Origin: Hungatella sp. UBA5385
GTDB taxonomy: Bacteria > Bacillota > Clostridia > Lachnospirales > Lachnospiraceae
DNA: 64,000 nucleotides
Reading direction: 5' to 3'
NCBI GenBank assembly: GCA_002409995.1
Contig: DHOR01000030.1
Location: forward strand, 102,446-166,445
A model generated the notes under the pieces. That model ran no database searches. It saw only the letters and a list, made by a program, of their open reading frames with translations, and was not told where the DNA came from. Of the stretch, positions 50,713 through 59,762 are shown in pieces (positions within the stretch are counted from its first letter, which is position 1; each line of letters begins with the position of its first letter). The translations under genes were made by a program, and so were the position numbers.

Positions 50713-52650
50713 TTACCAAACCCTGATTCGGTTTTTACCAGCCTTCAATGTCTCCAATGGACCAGACACTGTTTTTTCAGCAACCGGTGCATCCAGATAA
50801 TCAGAATCAAGAATCAGCGGGCTGCCATCTGGATTTTCAAACTCAGCATCAACAATGCGGACTCTTGGCAGAGTCTCTGTGCTATGAGGAGCATGGCTGA
50901 AATCTTCATAGTCTTCCGGCAGTGTGATATTTAAGTAAACTTCAGCCTCAGAGACTTCAATGGAATATTCCGGATCAAAATTTTCATATCTTAGAAAATC
51001 CACTTCCCTGTTAAAAGGTTTTGCATCGCCCACATACACATTCTCCGATACATAAGCAGGCTGCTCAACATTTTCAAAAATATTAAGATCGCTTGGTTTC
51101 TTAATGTTGAAATTTTCAACCTCATTGATATATTCCTCCAGGGAAGCAGTGCAGCCGTCATAATAGTATGTTCCCACCGGAATATCGGAATAGCCGCCAA
51201 CAAACAGGTTCTGATATATGCGGTCATCAGCTCCATAAACCATAGCATATCCTGTTACATCTGTACTGTGGGGCGCATGATATGGAGTGGCGCGGTTAAG
51301 CATTTTCTTAAGCCTTGTTTTCCCTGCAAATAAGTTTTTCACATAGGCGCCTCCCTGAGCATGATTGTCCAGAGAATAACCGGAACCCAGAATATTGTGA
51401 TCTACAAGGAAGGGACCATGGCTCACTTCAATAAATAAGTCTCTGTTATTGTCATGATAAAGATTCTTGCTGACTCTGGTTCCCTGTGCCTGCCAGTCCA
51501 GCCAGGTTCCAAGAGAGCAGTGGTGAATATAGTTATGGCTGATTTTAACATCTATGGCTGCGTGCAGCTTAATTCCTGCAATCTCATGACCGTAGAACTC
51601 TCTTTTTATAGCAATATTATAGATATGATTATCATAAATCTCACTGAATACACAACCCAGATGTCCTACGATTCCATTCTGACCGCAATCGTATATGGTA
51701 TTGCCCCGGATGATATGGGAACCGATCTTTTCTTTGGACCAGCCATATTTGCGGGCTGTAAATACTGATTCCAGCTGATACTGATATCCTGGTTTGTCTT
51801 TACGGAATGTTCGGAAATTATTACCTGTGGAAGCTTCTTTTCCTATGCTGATTCCGCTGCATTTGGAATCATGAATTATATTGTTTTCAATGACCCAGCC
51901 CTTGCTCCAGTTGGGACCAATAAGTCCGGGCTGGTCGGCAGTAGGCGGTGACCATGGAGTGGCTGCCTGGGCTAATTCAAAACCACGGACAGTAATATAG
52001 TTAATTCCTGTTCTCTCCGGATAAAAACAGCACTTACGGACATTTACTTCCACCAGCTCTTGATTAGGATCAAATTCATGAAAGTCTGCATAAATAGTGG
52101 TGGTGTCTTCCTCAACTTCAGCAAACCACAGATATTTTGTCTGTGCGGGATTTTTAATGGCAGTCATTTGGTTAGTCCAGTGATCCAAGGTCTCTGTGCG
52201 GATCACTGGATTTATTAAGTCTTCATAGGCTGCTGCTTCATAGAAAGACATACCATTTAAATATACATCGCCCAGATGGACACTGCGTCCCACCGGTTCT
52301 GTAAGCCAGTCACCGATAACAGGCTTAGCAAAGGGATTGTAATCTCCAAACATGGTGTTGGGCAGAACTGCTTTCCATACAGCGCCTTCCACTCTCTCCC
52401 AATTCTTTACCTCTTCAGAGCCTTTGATGATTACTTTTTCTCCTTCTGCTGCCTGATAGACAATCCGCCGCTTATTGCTCAGTCCGCCCTCTTCCGGTTT
52501 TACCCATTCGCGATAGACTCCCTCATGGACAATAATCGTGTCACCAGGACGTGCAGCTTTGGCTGCTTTATTAATTGTTAGAAATGGCGCCTCTTTTGAT
52601 CCTATATTTGTATCTGCACCATTTTTTGAGACATAATATGTATCGTTCAT
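50713..52650 (-). CDS. GH120 beta-xylosidase
   Basis: 645 residues, colinear with the GH120 enzyme XylC of Thermoanaerobacterium as I recall it. Right-handed beta-helix starting YYVSKNGADTNIGSKEAPF, with a beta-sandwich insertion (about 75-215). Catalytic residues fit: Asp385 in WLDWQAQG and Glu408 in FIEVSHGP, 23 apart, the same spacing as Asp382/Glu405 of XylC. No signal peptide, so it acts inside the cell on imported xylo-oligosaccharides. GGAGG precedes the ATG. Divergent from an AraC regulator; no xylan or xylose transporter is in the window. Confidence 0.9.
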   Translation of the reverse strand: MNDTYYVSKNGADTNIGSKEAPFLTINKAAKAARPGDTIIVHEGVYREWVKPEEGGLSNKRRIVYQAAEGEKVIIKGSEEVKNWERVEGAVWKAVLPNTMFGDYNPFAKPVIGDWLTEPVGRSVHLGDVYLNGMSFYEAAAYEDLINPVIRTETLDHWTNQMTAIKNPAQTKYLWFAEVEEDTTTIYADFHEFDPNQELVEVNVRKCCFYPERTGINYITVRGFELAQAATPWSPPTADQPGLIGPNWSKGWVIENNIIHDSKCSGISIGKEASTGNNFRTFRKDKPGYQYQLESVFTARKYGWSKEKIGSHIIRGNTIYDCGQNGIVGHLGCVFSEIYDNHIYNIAIKREFYGHEIAGIKLHAAIDVKISHNYIHHCSLGTWLDWQAQGTRVSKNLYHDNNRDLFIEVSHGPFLVDHNILGSGYSLDNHAQGGAYVKNLFAGKTRLKKMLNRATPYHAPHSTDVTGYAMVYGADDRIYQNLFVGGYSDIPVGTYYYDGCTASLEEYINEVENFNIKKPSDLNIFENVEQPAYVSENVYVGDAKPFNREVDFLRYENFDPEYSIEVSEAEVYLNITLPEDYEDFSHAPHSTETLPRVRIVDAEFENPDGSPLILDSDYLDAPVAEKTVSGPLETLKAGKNRIRVW

Positions 52651-52675
52651 TTTTTACCTCCTGCTATTTTTCTTC

Positions 52676-52723
52676 ATTATAATCAAAACAGCAGTTGTAT
52701 TACAATGCAAAACCTAGTACAAT
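52676..52723. promoter_or_regulatory. Overlapping divergent promoters of GH120 and AraC genes
   Basis: Minus strand: TTGTAA (52705-52700), 18 bp, TATAAT (52681-52676) for the xylosidase. Plus strand: TTGTAT (52695-52700), 17 bp, TACAAT (52718-52723) for the regulator. The two -35 boxes share the palindrome TTGTATTACAA (52695-52705), a candidate site of competition or regulation. Confidence 0.65.
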
Positions 52724-52758
52724 ATAAGACAAAATTAGTGTTTTTAGGAGGAAACTGT

Positions 52759-53541
52759 ATGTTTTTCTTTTTTGAACATCATGGCATGAAAGGAAAGGAT
52801 TTTTTTCAGGTTACCCAGATGAGAAATCAGTCATTTCCGGCACATTTACATCGTGCCTATGAGCTGATCTATGTGACCAAAGGAACTCTGTTCCTGCAGA
52901 TTGAAGATAAAAATTATACCATGACCGGCGGAGACCTGGCCTTTGTATTTCATAATCAGATTCATTATTTTAATGCAGAGCAGGGCTGCGTGGTACATAT
53001 TATATTATTTTCGCCTGAGATTATAGGAAGCTTCTATTCTCTATATCGGGACTATATTCCGGAGAATAATGTGATTCATCTAAGCAGTGATCTGGACTTC
53101 TCTCTATGTGACTCCATATATGCACAGAAAAGTCTGCTATACCATGTCTGCGCTCTGCTGCTTAAATCAACCAATATGAAAAAGGTCAGCAAACGTTCAC
53201 AGACAGCAGTGCTTCAGCAAATATTTGCATATGTGGATCAGTATTATCAAACGGATTGTTCATTAAAAGTCATTTCTCTTGCAATCCAATACGATTATGC
53301 CTATTTATCCAAACTATTTGTCCGCATGACCAAAATGCATTTTACAGAGTATTTAAATAATTATCGAATCTCTCAGGCCTGTTATCTGTTAAGACAGCAG
53401 CAAGATCTAATTTTAAATATTGCAGAAAAGTGCGGCTATACCAATATGCGGTCTTTCCATAGGAATTTTCGTAAAATTACAGGCTGCTCTCCCAGAGAAT
53501 ATCTAAATGCCTGTCAATCCGCTGAATATGAGCAGAAATAG
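52759..53541 (+). CDS. AraC-family transcriptional regulator
   Basis: About 260 residues. The N-terminal cupin sensor domain (about 1-140) has FPAHLHRAYELIYVTKGTL and GDLAFVFHNQIHYF. The C-terminal double HTH runs from about 160 to 255 (LAIQYDYAYLSKLFVRMTKM; IAEKCGYTNMRSFHRNFRK then GCSPREY). The ATG at 52759 follows AGGAGG by 7 nt; an earlier in-frame ATG at 52705 is rejected because it lies in the promoter. Likely controls the divergent GH120 gene in response to a xylose-containing sugar. Confidence 0.92.
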   Translation: MFFFFEHHGMKGKDFFQVTQMRNQSFPAHLHRAYELIYVTKGTLFLQIEDKNYTMTGGDLAFVFHNQIHYFNAEQGCVVHIILFSPEIIGSFYSLYRDYIPENNVIHLSSDLDFSLCDSIYAQKSLLYHVCALLLKSTNMKKVSKRSQTAVLQQIFAYVDQYYQTDCSLKVISLAIQYDYAYLSKLFVRMTKMHFTEYLNNYRISQACYLLRQQQDLILNIAEKCGYTNMRSFHRNFRKITGCSPREYLNACQSAEYEQK

Positions 53542-53558
53542 CCCTGTATACAGCAATA

Positions 53559-53582
53559 GAGCGGAATTACAGAATTCCGCTC
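53559..53582. terminator. Perfect hairpin between convergent AraC and pilT genes
   Basis: A 10-bp perfect stem (GAGCGGAATT with AATTCCGCTC), 4-nt loop. Tails on both strands are weak in T, so termination is likely but not certain. Confidence 0.5.
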
Positions 53583-53605
53583 CATTTGCTCATAAAATCA
53601 ATGTT

Positions 53606-54673
53606 TTAAATCTGTCGATCTATCTTCTTCGCCATTAATTCACCATTATTGCTATAAATTATAGCATTTTCTTTTGTAATTATACCTTTTTTATAGAGAT
53701 TTAAAAGGCTGGTATCCATAGAAACCATGCCCTCTGCCTGACCTGTTGCTATGACACTGTCAATCTGATGGGTTTTACCTTCCCGGATCATATTGCGGAT
53801 GGCGTTGTTGAAAAACATAATTTCAAATGCAGGATATACTCCTCCGTCTATAGTTGGAACCAGCTGCTGTGAGACTACTGCCTGCATGATCATGGATATC
53901 TGCATACGAATCTGTTGCTGCTGATTGGGAGGAAATGTGTCAATAATACGGTCAATGGTATTGGCTGCTCCTACAGTATGAAGAGTTGATATCACCAGAT
54001 GGCCTGTTTCTGCTGCAGTCATAGCAATACGTACTGTTTCAGAATCACGCATTTCACCAACCAAAATAACATCAGGAGCCTGTCGCAGTGCTGACCGGAG
54101 ACCAGTCACATAGCTTTCTGTATCAGTTATAATCTCTCTCTGGGTAACCACACTCTGTTTATGGCGGTGGAGATACTCAATCGGGTCCTCTAAGGTGATA
54201 ACATGGGCATTTCTGGTGTTGTTAATTCTGTCTATAATACAGGCAAGAGTGGTGCTTTTACCGCTTCCTGCCGGCCCTGTTACCAATACAAATCCCTTGT
54301 TCAGCTTTGCAATCTCAATAATGGTTTCAGGAATATGAAGTGCTCTGAAATCAGGCAGATCAAAGGTTACTACCCTGATTACAGCAGCCAGAGACCCTCT
54401 CTGTCTGAATACGCTGGAACGGAATCTGGATACTCCCGGAAGAGCAAAGGAGAAATCATCATCTCCATCCTCTCGTATATGTTTCATACTTCTGTTACCT
54501 GCCAGTTCATATAATTCTGTAATTAATGTTTCCATCTGTGCAGGAAACAATTTTTCTTCACTTTGGTAAATAATACTGCTTCCGATCTTCAAGGATAAGG
54601 GCATACCGGGTATTAAAAAAATATCCGCTGCTTCCTTTTCCACTGCTGCACTTAATATGTCTATAACTTTCAT
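53606..54673 (-). CDS. pilT: PilT-type retraction ATPase
   Basis: A 355-residue secretion-type ATPase. N-terminal PAS-like domain (about 1-100), then Walker A GPAGSGKSTT (about 134), Asp box TLEDPIEYLH, Walker B LVGEMRDSETVRIA and His box HLVISTLHT. AIRNMIREGKTHQI is the region following the core typical of PilT. PilT normally drives pilus retraction. Here it ends a cluster with no PilB, so whether it serves retraction, assembly or both cannot be told. GGAG lies 7 nt before the ATG. Confidence 0.9.
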   Translation of the reverse strand: MKVIDILSAAVEKEAADIFLIPGMPLSLKIGSSIIYQSEEKLFPAQMETLITELYELAGNRSMKHIREDGDDDFSFALPGVSRFRSSVFRQRGSLAAVIRVVTFDLPDFRALHIPETIIEIAKLNKGFVLVTGPAGSGKSTTLACIIDRINNTRNAHVITLEDPIEYLHRHKQSVVTQREIITDTESYVTGLRSALRQAPDVILVGEMRDSETVRIAMTAAETGHLVISTLHTVGAANTIDRIIDTFPPNQQQQIRMQISMIMQAVVSQQLVPTIDGGVYPAFEIMFFNNAIRNMIREGKTHQIDSVIATGQAEGMVSMDTSLLNLYKKGIITKENAIIYSNNGELMAKKIDRQI

Positions 54674-54688
54674 GTAGAGGCTCCGTTC

Positions 54689-55162
54689 TTATGGTTCTAC
54701 CCCTGACCAAACAGGCATAGAATCATCTATTTCATAATCTTCTGTGTGGATGACTTTCCACTTATCTATTATAACACTTCCATCACCATTTAAAACAGGA
54801 ATCAGCTCAATATAGAGAGCCTGCCCCCTGTCCATAGGGATTTCAGTGGCTGTAATTCCTCTGTCAGCCAGATAATACTTATCAAACTTCTCCGCAAACA
54901 AAGCATTCCGCTCTATTTCATCTGAAGTCCTGCCGCAGACAAAAGCCACATGTTCTGCAGCTGCAGCATAAAATGCTTCTCCCTCACTGTCTGCTCTGTA
55001 GTACTCTGTTACAGCAGATGCATTGCGTTCTGCCAGACTTAAATCATTTTTGGCAGCTGTAAGAGACAGCATACCAAAGGTCACAAGACACATCACTATA
55101 AAAATCAGAATCAGAGAAGAGGTACCAATATTTGCCCTGATTCCACTTTCCCGTTTTCCCAT
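54689..55162 (-). CDS. Pilus-cluster membrane protein, PilX-like position
   Basis: 157 residues with one N-terminal membrane segment (about 14-34, LILIFIVMCLVTFGMLSLTAA) and an extracytoplasmic domain with one Cys. No classical G-F-T-L-x-E prepilin site. Position and topology resemble PilX-type minor pilus assembly proteins, but I do not recognise the family. Confidence 0.65.
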   Translation of the reverse strand: MGKRESGIRANIGTSSLILIFIVMCLVTFGMLSLTAAKNDLSLAERNASAVTEYYRADSEGEAFYAAAAEHVAFVCGRTSDEIERNALFAEKFDKYYLADRGITATEIPMDRGQALYIELIPVLNGDGSVIIDKWKVIHTEDYEIDDSMPVWSGVEP

Positions 55163-55177
55163 TGTTCGCCTCCATCA

Positions 55178-55579
55178 CTAATGCCTTTTCACCTGAAGAG
55201 TATAGACTGTCTCCTTGCCGCTGCTGACTGTAATATCTGCAGTCATTCCATCTTCCCCATTCTCAAAGGGAATGGTCACTGTATACACAGCTTCACCGTC
55301 AGCTACAGGGGTTCCGTCCTTATATAGCTTCATAACACAGTCTCCTGATTGGTGATTCTCTGCTAAAAAGCGCTGTTCCAATCCTTCTCTGCCTTCCGCC
55401 TTCCACACCTCAGCAACACTTTGCGCAATAAAAACCCCCTGGTTTAAATTGGCGGCTTTTCTGCTGAGCCCATCTGCTTTTACAAAGGTCTGAATGCAAA
55501 TGGCTGCACAGAGAATAAAGAAAAAGACAACAGCTATCATCTCCATCATGAAAACTCCGGAACCATGCTTTTTATTCAT
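55178..55579 (-). CDS. Prepilin-like pilus-cluster protein
   Basis: 133 residues. GSGVFMMEMIAVVFFFILC near residues 6-24 looks like a prepilin N-terminus: short basic leader, Gly, hydrophobic stretch with Glu (G-x-x-M-M-E). The C-terminal 90 residues form a beta-rich extracytoplasmic part. Probably a minor pilin. Overlaps the DUF4860 gene by 8 nt. Confidence 0.62.
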   Translation of the reverse strand: MNKKHGSGVFMMEMIAVVFFFILCAAICIQTFVKADGLSRKAANLNQGVFIAQSVAEVWKAEGREGLEQRFLAENHQSGDCVMKLYKDGTPVADGEAVYTVTIPFENGEDGMTADITVSSGKETVYTLQVKRH

Positions 55580-56060
55580 CTGCCTGCCCTCCGCTTCTTA
55601 AAGACAGCCAGATTGAACTGCCGTTTTCTTCTGTACTGATACAGAGCATTCTTCCTTCTTTTTTCATAGCAACAGCGCTGCATTCCATAATCTCAAACCC
55701 ATCGCTTAAGCTGATGTTGCTGGCTTCATCAGAAAACAGTTCCCAAAGCTTCCCATCCTCATAATAAATTTCTGTCATATAAGTGGAATCATTGATCTCC
55801 TGTTTTAACTGAAGCACTGATATGCCTTCCTTCTCTGCTATATCAACCATACCCGCCTCGTCCTGCTGTCTCACTTTATTGGCAATATAGCTGAGAGCAA
55901 CATCACTTCGGTAGGTGGATTCTGTTCTGTTATTAATGTTCTCATAAACTCTTCCCCCTATAAGCACAGTAAATAGTGCACAGAGAACAAATACAAGGAA
56001 CAGAAGCATGGTAAACAGCGTATTCACCACCTGCCCCTTTGGGCTGCTTTTTCTGTTCAT
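55572..56060 (-). CDS. DUF4860 family pilus-cluster protein
   Basis: 162 residues. One N-terminal membrane segment (about 12-34, TLFTMLLFLVFVLCALFTVLI) and an extracytoplasmic region with YRSDVALSYIANKVRQQDE and SDGFEIMECSAVAM, resembling DUF4860. The family is found in pilus-like clusters of Clostridia; its role is undefined. Confidence 0.72.
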   Translation of the reverse strand: MNRKSSPKGQVVNTLFTMLLFLVFVLCALFTVLIGGRVYENINNRTESTYRSDVALSYIANKVRQQDEAGMVDIAEKEGISVLQLKQEINDSTYMTEIYYEDGKLWELFSDEASNISLSDGFEIMECSAVAMKKEGRMLCISTEENGSSIWLSLRSGGQADE

Positions 56061-56075
56061 CCCATCTCCTCCCGG

Positions 56076-56399
56076 TTATTGTTCATGAGTATTGACTGTG
56101 ATATCAGGCATAATGTTAGATGCAAATCCACTGTAAAACACATTATACCGGTCTCTGTCAATCTGTATTCCGTAGTTTTCTTCCAGATATTCCACACTGG
56201 GCGGATATCTGCCTTCAATGGCATAACACTGAACCGATGCCCTGCGAATGGCATCCCGGAGTGTATCTGCCCCTCTGGCATCTGCCTTTTGGGAGAAGAA
56301 AACGGTTCCCCCTATAAAAAGTCCAATGACACAGATAAATGCTGCAATGGAAGTCATAAATCCCAGTGTTTCCTTGATTCCTTTTTTTCGTTTTAACAT
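56076..56399 (-). CDS. Small pilin-like protein
   Basis: 107 residues from the ATG at 56399 (GGGAG 5 nt upstream; an earlier ATG at 56441 overlaps the pilC end). Basic leader LKRKKGIKETLGFM, hydrophobic segment (about 12-35), and an extracytoplasmic part with CYAIEGRYPPSVEYLEENYG, a pattern seen in pseudopilins. Probably the main or a minor pilin of this cluster. Confidence 0.65.
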   Translation of the reverse strand: MLKRKKGIKETLGFMTSIAAFICVIGLFIGGTVFFSQKADARGADTLRDAIRRASVQCYAIEGRYPPSVEYLEENYGIQIDRDRYNVFYSGFASNIMPDITVNTHEQ

Positions 56400-56415
56400 A
56401 TGTTCTCCCTGCCTC

Positions 56416-57468
56416 TCACCCAATAGCAAACAGAACTCCAACTAAGGGCAGCATAACAGAAAGCAGAATCAGTCCTACGGAAACTGCAAGAACTGCAACC
56501 ATAGTAGGTTCAAATCTATTTACCATATGTTCAATGGCTGTATCAGCTTCTTCCTCATAATGGCCGGAAATCTCGTCCATCACTGTATCCAGACGTCCGC
56601 TTCTTACACCAACTTTAATCATCTGAATATAAAACCCTTTAAAAAGCCCTGTATCCTTCATAGCTGTGTAATAATCATCTCCAACCTCTAGCTGATCCTT
56701 ACAGGTGACAATCTTTTCTTCCACTGCCGGATTCTCCACCAGCTTTTCTGCCAGCTCCATTCCCTTTTCCAATTCCATACCACTGTGAAGGGTAAGGGAG
56801 AGGACTGAGGTAAAACGGCGGTTGGCTACTGCCAGGGCAATGCGGCTTTTCTTCTTAATCCCGTTAAAGAGATTGTTCACAACGGAAATCTTCTTACCAT
56901 TTTTGCTGAAAAGCCAGATAATCAGAGATATCACAGCCAGAGCTGTTCCTGCAATCAGAGCGATTCCACAGAAAATTCCCCCAAGTTTTGTTGCATACAA
57001 AGAAATTGGCGACATCTGAGCCCCCAATTGCTCATATACATTTTCAAATATAGGCATAACCTTTGTAAAGAGTACAAATAAAACCACCAGAAGCATAAAA
57101 ATCATAATCACCGGATAGGTAAGTGCACTCTTAATGTTCTTCATTAAGATATATTCTTTTTCATAATACTCCGAAAGAGATTTCATAATCTCATCCAGAG
57201 TACCGGTTTCTTCTCCCAGCTTTGCCATGCTGATTACATAGGGAGGATATACTCCTGCTTCTTCCAGAACAACTGAGAATGGTTTCCCAAGCTCCACTTC
57301 CTCAGACATGGTAAGCAGTTTCTTCTTCTCTTCTTCTGTCAGAGCATCTTCCGCCATAACAGACAATCCCTCATCAAGAGGGATTGCGGCATGCAGTAAT
57401 ATAGATATCTGAAGACAGAAAGCAGAAAGTTCTCTGGCGGAATATTGTTTTTTCAATTCCTTAGCCAT
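56416..57468 (-). CDS. PilC/GspF-type inner-membrane platform protein
   Basis: 350 residues with two GspF domains (about 10-130 and 210-335) and three membrane segments (about 115-138, 165-190, 322-345). Markers: LSAFCLQISILLHAAIPLDEG, MAKLGEETGTLDEIM, and the repeat copy MIKVGVRSGRLDTVMDEIS. The only platform protein in the cluster, so it should organise pilin polymerisation with the ATPase. Confidence 0.88.
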   Translation of the reverse strand: MAKELKKQYSARELSAFCLQISILLHAAIPLDEGLSVMAEDALTEEEKKKLLTMSEEVELGKPFSVVLEEAGVYPPYVISMAKLGEETGTLDEIMKSLSEYYEKEYILMKNIKSALTYPVIMIFMLLVVLFVLFTKVMPIFENVYEQLGAQMSPISLYATKLGGIFCGIALIAGTALAVISLIIWLFSKNGKKISVVNNLFNGIKKKSRIALAVANRRFTSVLSLTLHSGMELEKGMELAEKLVENPAVEEKIVTCKDQLEVGDDYYTAMKDTGLFKGFYIQMIKVGVRSGRLDTVMDEISGHYEEEADTAIEHMVNRFEPTMVAVLAVSVGLILLSVMLPLVGVLFAIG

Positions 57469-57495
57469 CTGTATTTATCTCCTTTGTACGATTCT

Positions 57496-58554
57496 TTAGT
57501 AACTGTATTTTGCCTTATAGTTAGCACTGTTTTTAATATGCTCTAAAACTGCAGGGTCATTGCCTCCTGAGGAAGCAAAGGTTGGGTCCATCAGTTTCCA
57601 GTCATGACCATCAAAATAAATTACATTATCCACCCAGCCCTGGCCTTCAATATAAACATTGACCCAGGCATGATACACACTTCCTGTGTAGCCGATTACC
57701 AGCTTGGTAGGAATCTCCTGGGAACGGAGCATAGCCGTCATTACTGAGGCATAGTCAAAGCAAATCCCCCTCTTCTGGGCCATAACCGTATCTACATTAG
57801 GCAGATAGCCGGACTGTACAGAGTTTGCCTTTGCTGTATCATAAGTAAAGTTACTAACTACATAATTATACACATTGGTGACTACACCAAGAGTATCCGC
57901 AGCAGGTGCAGCCAGCTCTTCCGCCTTTTGTACCACTGCACTTCCTGCAGTAAAGTTCACATACTGATTGGGGTAGAGAAATGGCTCATATTCATTCTTC
58001 AAAGAGACGGAGATATCCTTGCCAAATTTCACAGCGTACTGATTGCCCTGTACCTGCTCTAAAACTTTGACTGTATAAGTACCATTGCCTAAGGTCAGTG
58101 GAAATACCTCGTATGCTGATCTTGCATTTAAATCATAGGTATAGGTCTCGCTGCCGCTTTTAATCAGCTGTACCTTGATTTTGGATGCACTGCCGCCATA
58201 TGTTACCATAACATAGCCACTTGATGAATTGGAAGCATCGAGAGTTACTGAATTCTCTGAATAAGTCACTGTTCCTGATGCCTGCGGAGTTCTTATGCCG
58301 CCTGAAGGTCTGGAATATATGGGAACCGGCTGATCTTCTATGATAACCAGGGGCTCACCTGCTATTATTCCATCTTCTATGGTTTCCTCTGCTTCATTTA
58401 CTGTGACCTCAGCCGTTGTCTCTTCTGCTGCGGTCTCCGCCGCTTCTGTGGCTGATGTGGCTGCTGTTAAGTTGGTTGTGTTATCTCTGCTGCAGCCACT
58501 GGCTGCTATAGAAATTGCTGTACACAGGGATAATACAATTGTTATCTTCTTCAT
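57496..58554 (-). CDS. Transglutaminase-like domain lipoprotein
   Basis: 352 residues. The signal peptide has lipobox-like ASGC (Cys near 21) and a Thr/Ala/Glu-rich linker to about 70. An internal beta-sandwich-like region follows (about 95-190). The transglutaminase-like core (about 215-345) has KRGICFDYASVMTAMLRSQEIP (Cys), YHAWVNVYIEG (His) and WKLMDPTFAS (Asp), so the catalytic triad is complete. Located between rlmB and the pilus-like genes with short gaps. It may act as a protease or cross-linker at the surface; a link to the pilus is inference. Confidence 0.87.
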   Translation of the reverse strand: MKKITIVLSLCTAISIAASGCSRDNTTNLTAATSATEAAETAAEETTAEVTVNEAEETIEDGIIAGEPLVIIEDQPVPIYSRPSGGIRTPQASGTVTYSENSVTLDASNSSSGYVMVTYGGSASKIKVQLIKSGSETYTYDLNARSAYEVFPLTLGNGTYTVKVLEQVQGNQYAVKFGKDISVSLKNEYEPFLYPNQYVNFTAGSAVVQKAEELAAPAADTLGVVTNVYNYVVSNFTYDTAKANSVQSGYLPNVDTVMAQKRGICFDYASVMTAMLRSQEIPTKLVIGYTGSVYHAWVNVYIEGQGWVDNVIYFDGHDWKLMDPTFASSGGNDPAVLEHIKNSANYKAKYSY

Positions 58555-58575
58555 TTTTTCTCTCCATTAATACGA

Positions 58576-59313
58576 TTAACCAAGGCGCTGTCTCACAATC
58601 TCATAAGCTAACACGCCAGCTGCTACTGAAGCATTGAGGGAATCGATGTCTCCCTTCATGGGAATGGAAGCCGTCATATCACACTTCTCTTTTACAAGTC
58701 TTCCTACGCCTTCACCTTCACTGCCAATTACAAGTCCTATAGGACCCTTTAAATCCAGCTTATACATCAGTTCTCCGCCCATATCAGCGCAGACAAACCA
58801 TAAGCCTTTTTCCTTTAATTCTTCAATGGTTGCTGCAAGGTTGGTAACCTTTGCAACAGGAGTGTAATTAAGAGCTCCTGCAGAAGTTTTTGCAACAGTG
58901 GCTGTCAGACCGACTGCTCTGCGTTTGGGGATAATCACACCGTGAGCGCCTGCTAAGTTGGCAGTTCTTATAATCGCTCCCAGATTGTGAGGGTCCTCAA
59001 TTCCGTCTAACAGGAAGATAAAAGGAGGTTCTCCCTTTTCCTCTGCTGCCTTTAATATATCTTCCACCTCTGCATATTCGTAAGCTGCAGCATGTGCAAT
59101 CACCCCTTGATGATGCCCTTCCCCTGACATCTGATCAAGACGTTCTCTTGCCACAAAGTTAATGATGGTATCCTGTTTTCTTGCTTCCCTGATAATGGAC
59201 TGGATGGGACCATCCTTACATCCATCCTGTACATACAGCTTATCAATGGTTTTTCCTGAACGGAATGCTTCCATGACTGCATTGCGTCCTTCTAAAGTAA
59301 ATTCTTCTATCAT
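58576..59313 (-). CDS. rlmB: 23S rRNA 2'-O-ribose methyltransferase
   Basis: A 245-residue SPOUT methyltransferase, TrmH/RlmB type, expected to methylate G2251 of 23S rRNA. N-terminal substrate-binding domain (EGRNAVMEAFRSGKTIDKLYV), then the knot motifs DGIEDPHNLGAIIRTANLAG, LVIGSEGEGVGRLVKE and IPMKGDIDSLNASVAAG. It overlaps mrnC by 4 nt, the usual cysS-mrnC-rlmB order of Firmicutes. Confidence 0.95.
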   Translation of the reverse strand: MIEEFTLEGRNAVMEAFRSGKTIDKLYVQDGCKDGPIQSIIREARKQDTIINFVARERLDQMSGEGHHQGVIAHAAAYEYAEVEDILKAAEEKGEPPFIFLLDGIEDPHNLGAIIRTANLAGAHGVIIPKRRAVGLTATVAKTSAGALNYTPVAKVTNLAATIEELKEKGLWFVCADMGGELMYKLDLKGPIGLVIGSEGEGVGRLVKEKCDMTASIPMKGDIDSLNASVAAGVLAYEIVRQRLG

Positions 59314-59762
59314 TCCAGTTCTCCTATTTTTTCAAACCCATGGCTGATCAGGGTAATAAGCCGTTCCAGACTGCCCGTCAGATATAAATACCCGCAAAGG
59401 GCTTCAAAGCCTGTGGCAGTTCTGTAGTCAATCATTGTGGCATGTTTTGCTGAGCTTACAGATTTGGCATTACGCCCTCGCTTATATACAGCAGTCTCTT
59501 CCTCAGTCAACTCCTCAAGAAGAACTCTTACAATCTCCGCCTGAGTTCCTGCATTAACAAGGCGTGAGCTCTTCTTATGCATGTTGTTGACCTGGGTGCT
59601 TCCATGATTCATCACTTTGGTCCGGACAATTAGTTCATAGACTGCATCACCGATATAAGCCAGTGCAAGAGGGGAATAGCTTTTTACATCCACCTCCTGC
59701 AGCTGTAAGGAGTCTTTGAAAAAGGAAGCAAAACCTGACTGAGTCTCTATGCCCGTTTCCAT
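59310..59762 (-). CDS. mrnC: Mini-ribonuclease III
   Basis: 150 residues, an RNase III catalytic domain without the dsRNA-binding domain. LAYIGDAVYELIVR holds the catalytic Glu/Asp signature; KHATMIDYRTATGFEALCGYLYL completes it. In Bacillus it matures 23S rRNA ends. Overlaps cysS by 16 nt. Confidence 0.94.
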   Translation of the reverse strand: METGIETQSGFASFFKDSLQLQEVDVKSYSPLALAYIGDAVYELIVRTKVMNHGSTQVNNMHKKSSRLVNAGTQAEIVRVLLEELTEEETAVYKRGRNAKSVSSAKHATMIDYRTATGFEALCGYLYLTGSLERLITLISHGFEKIGELE

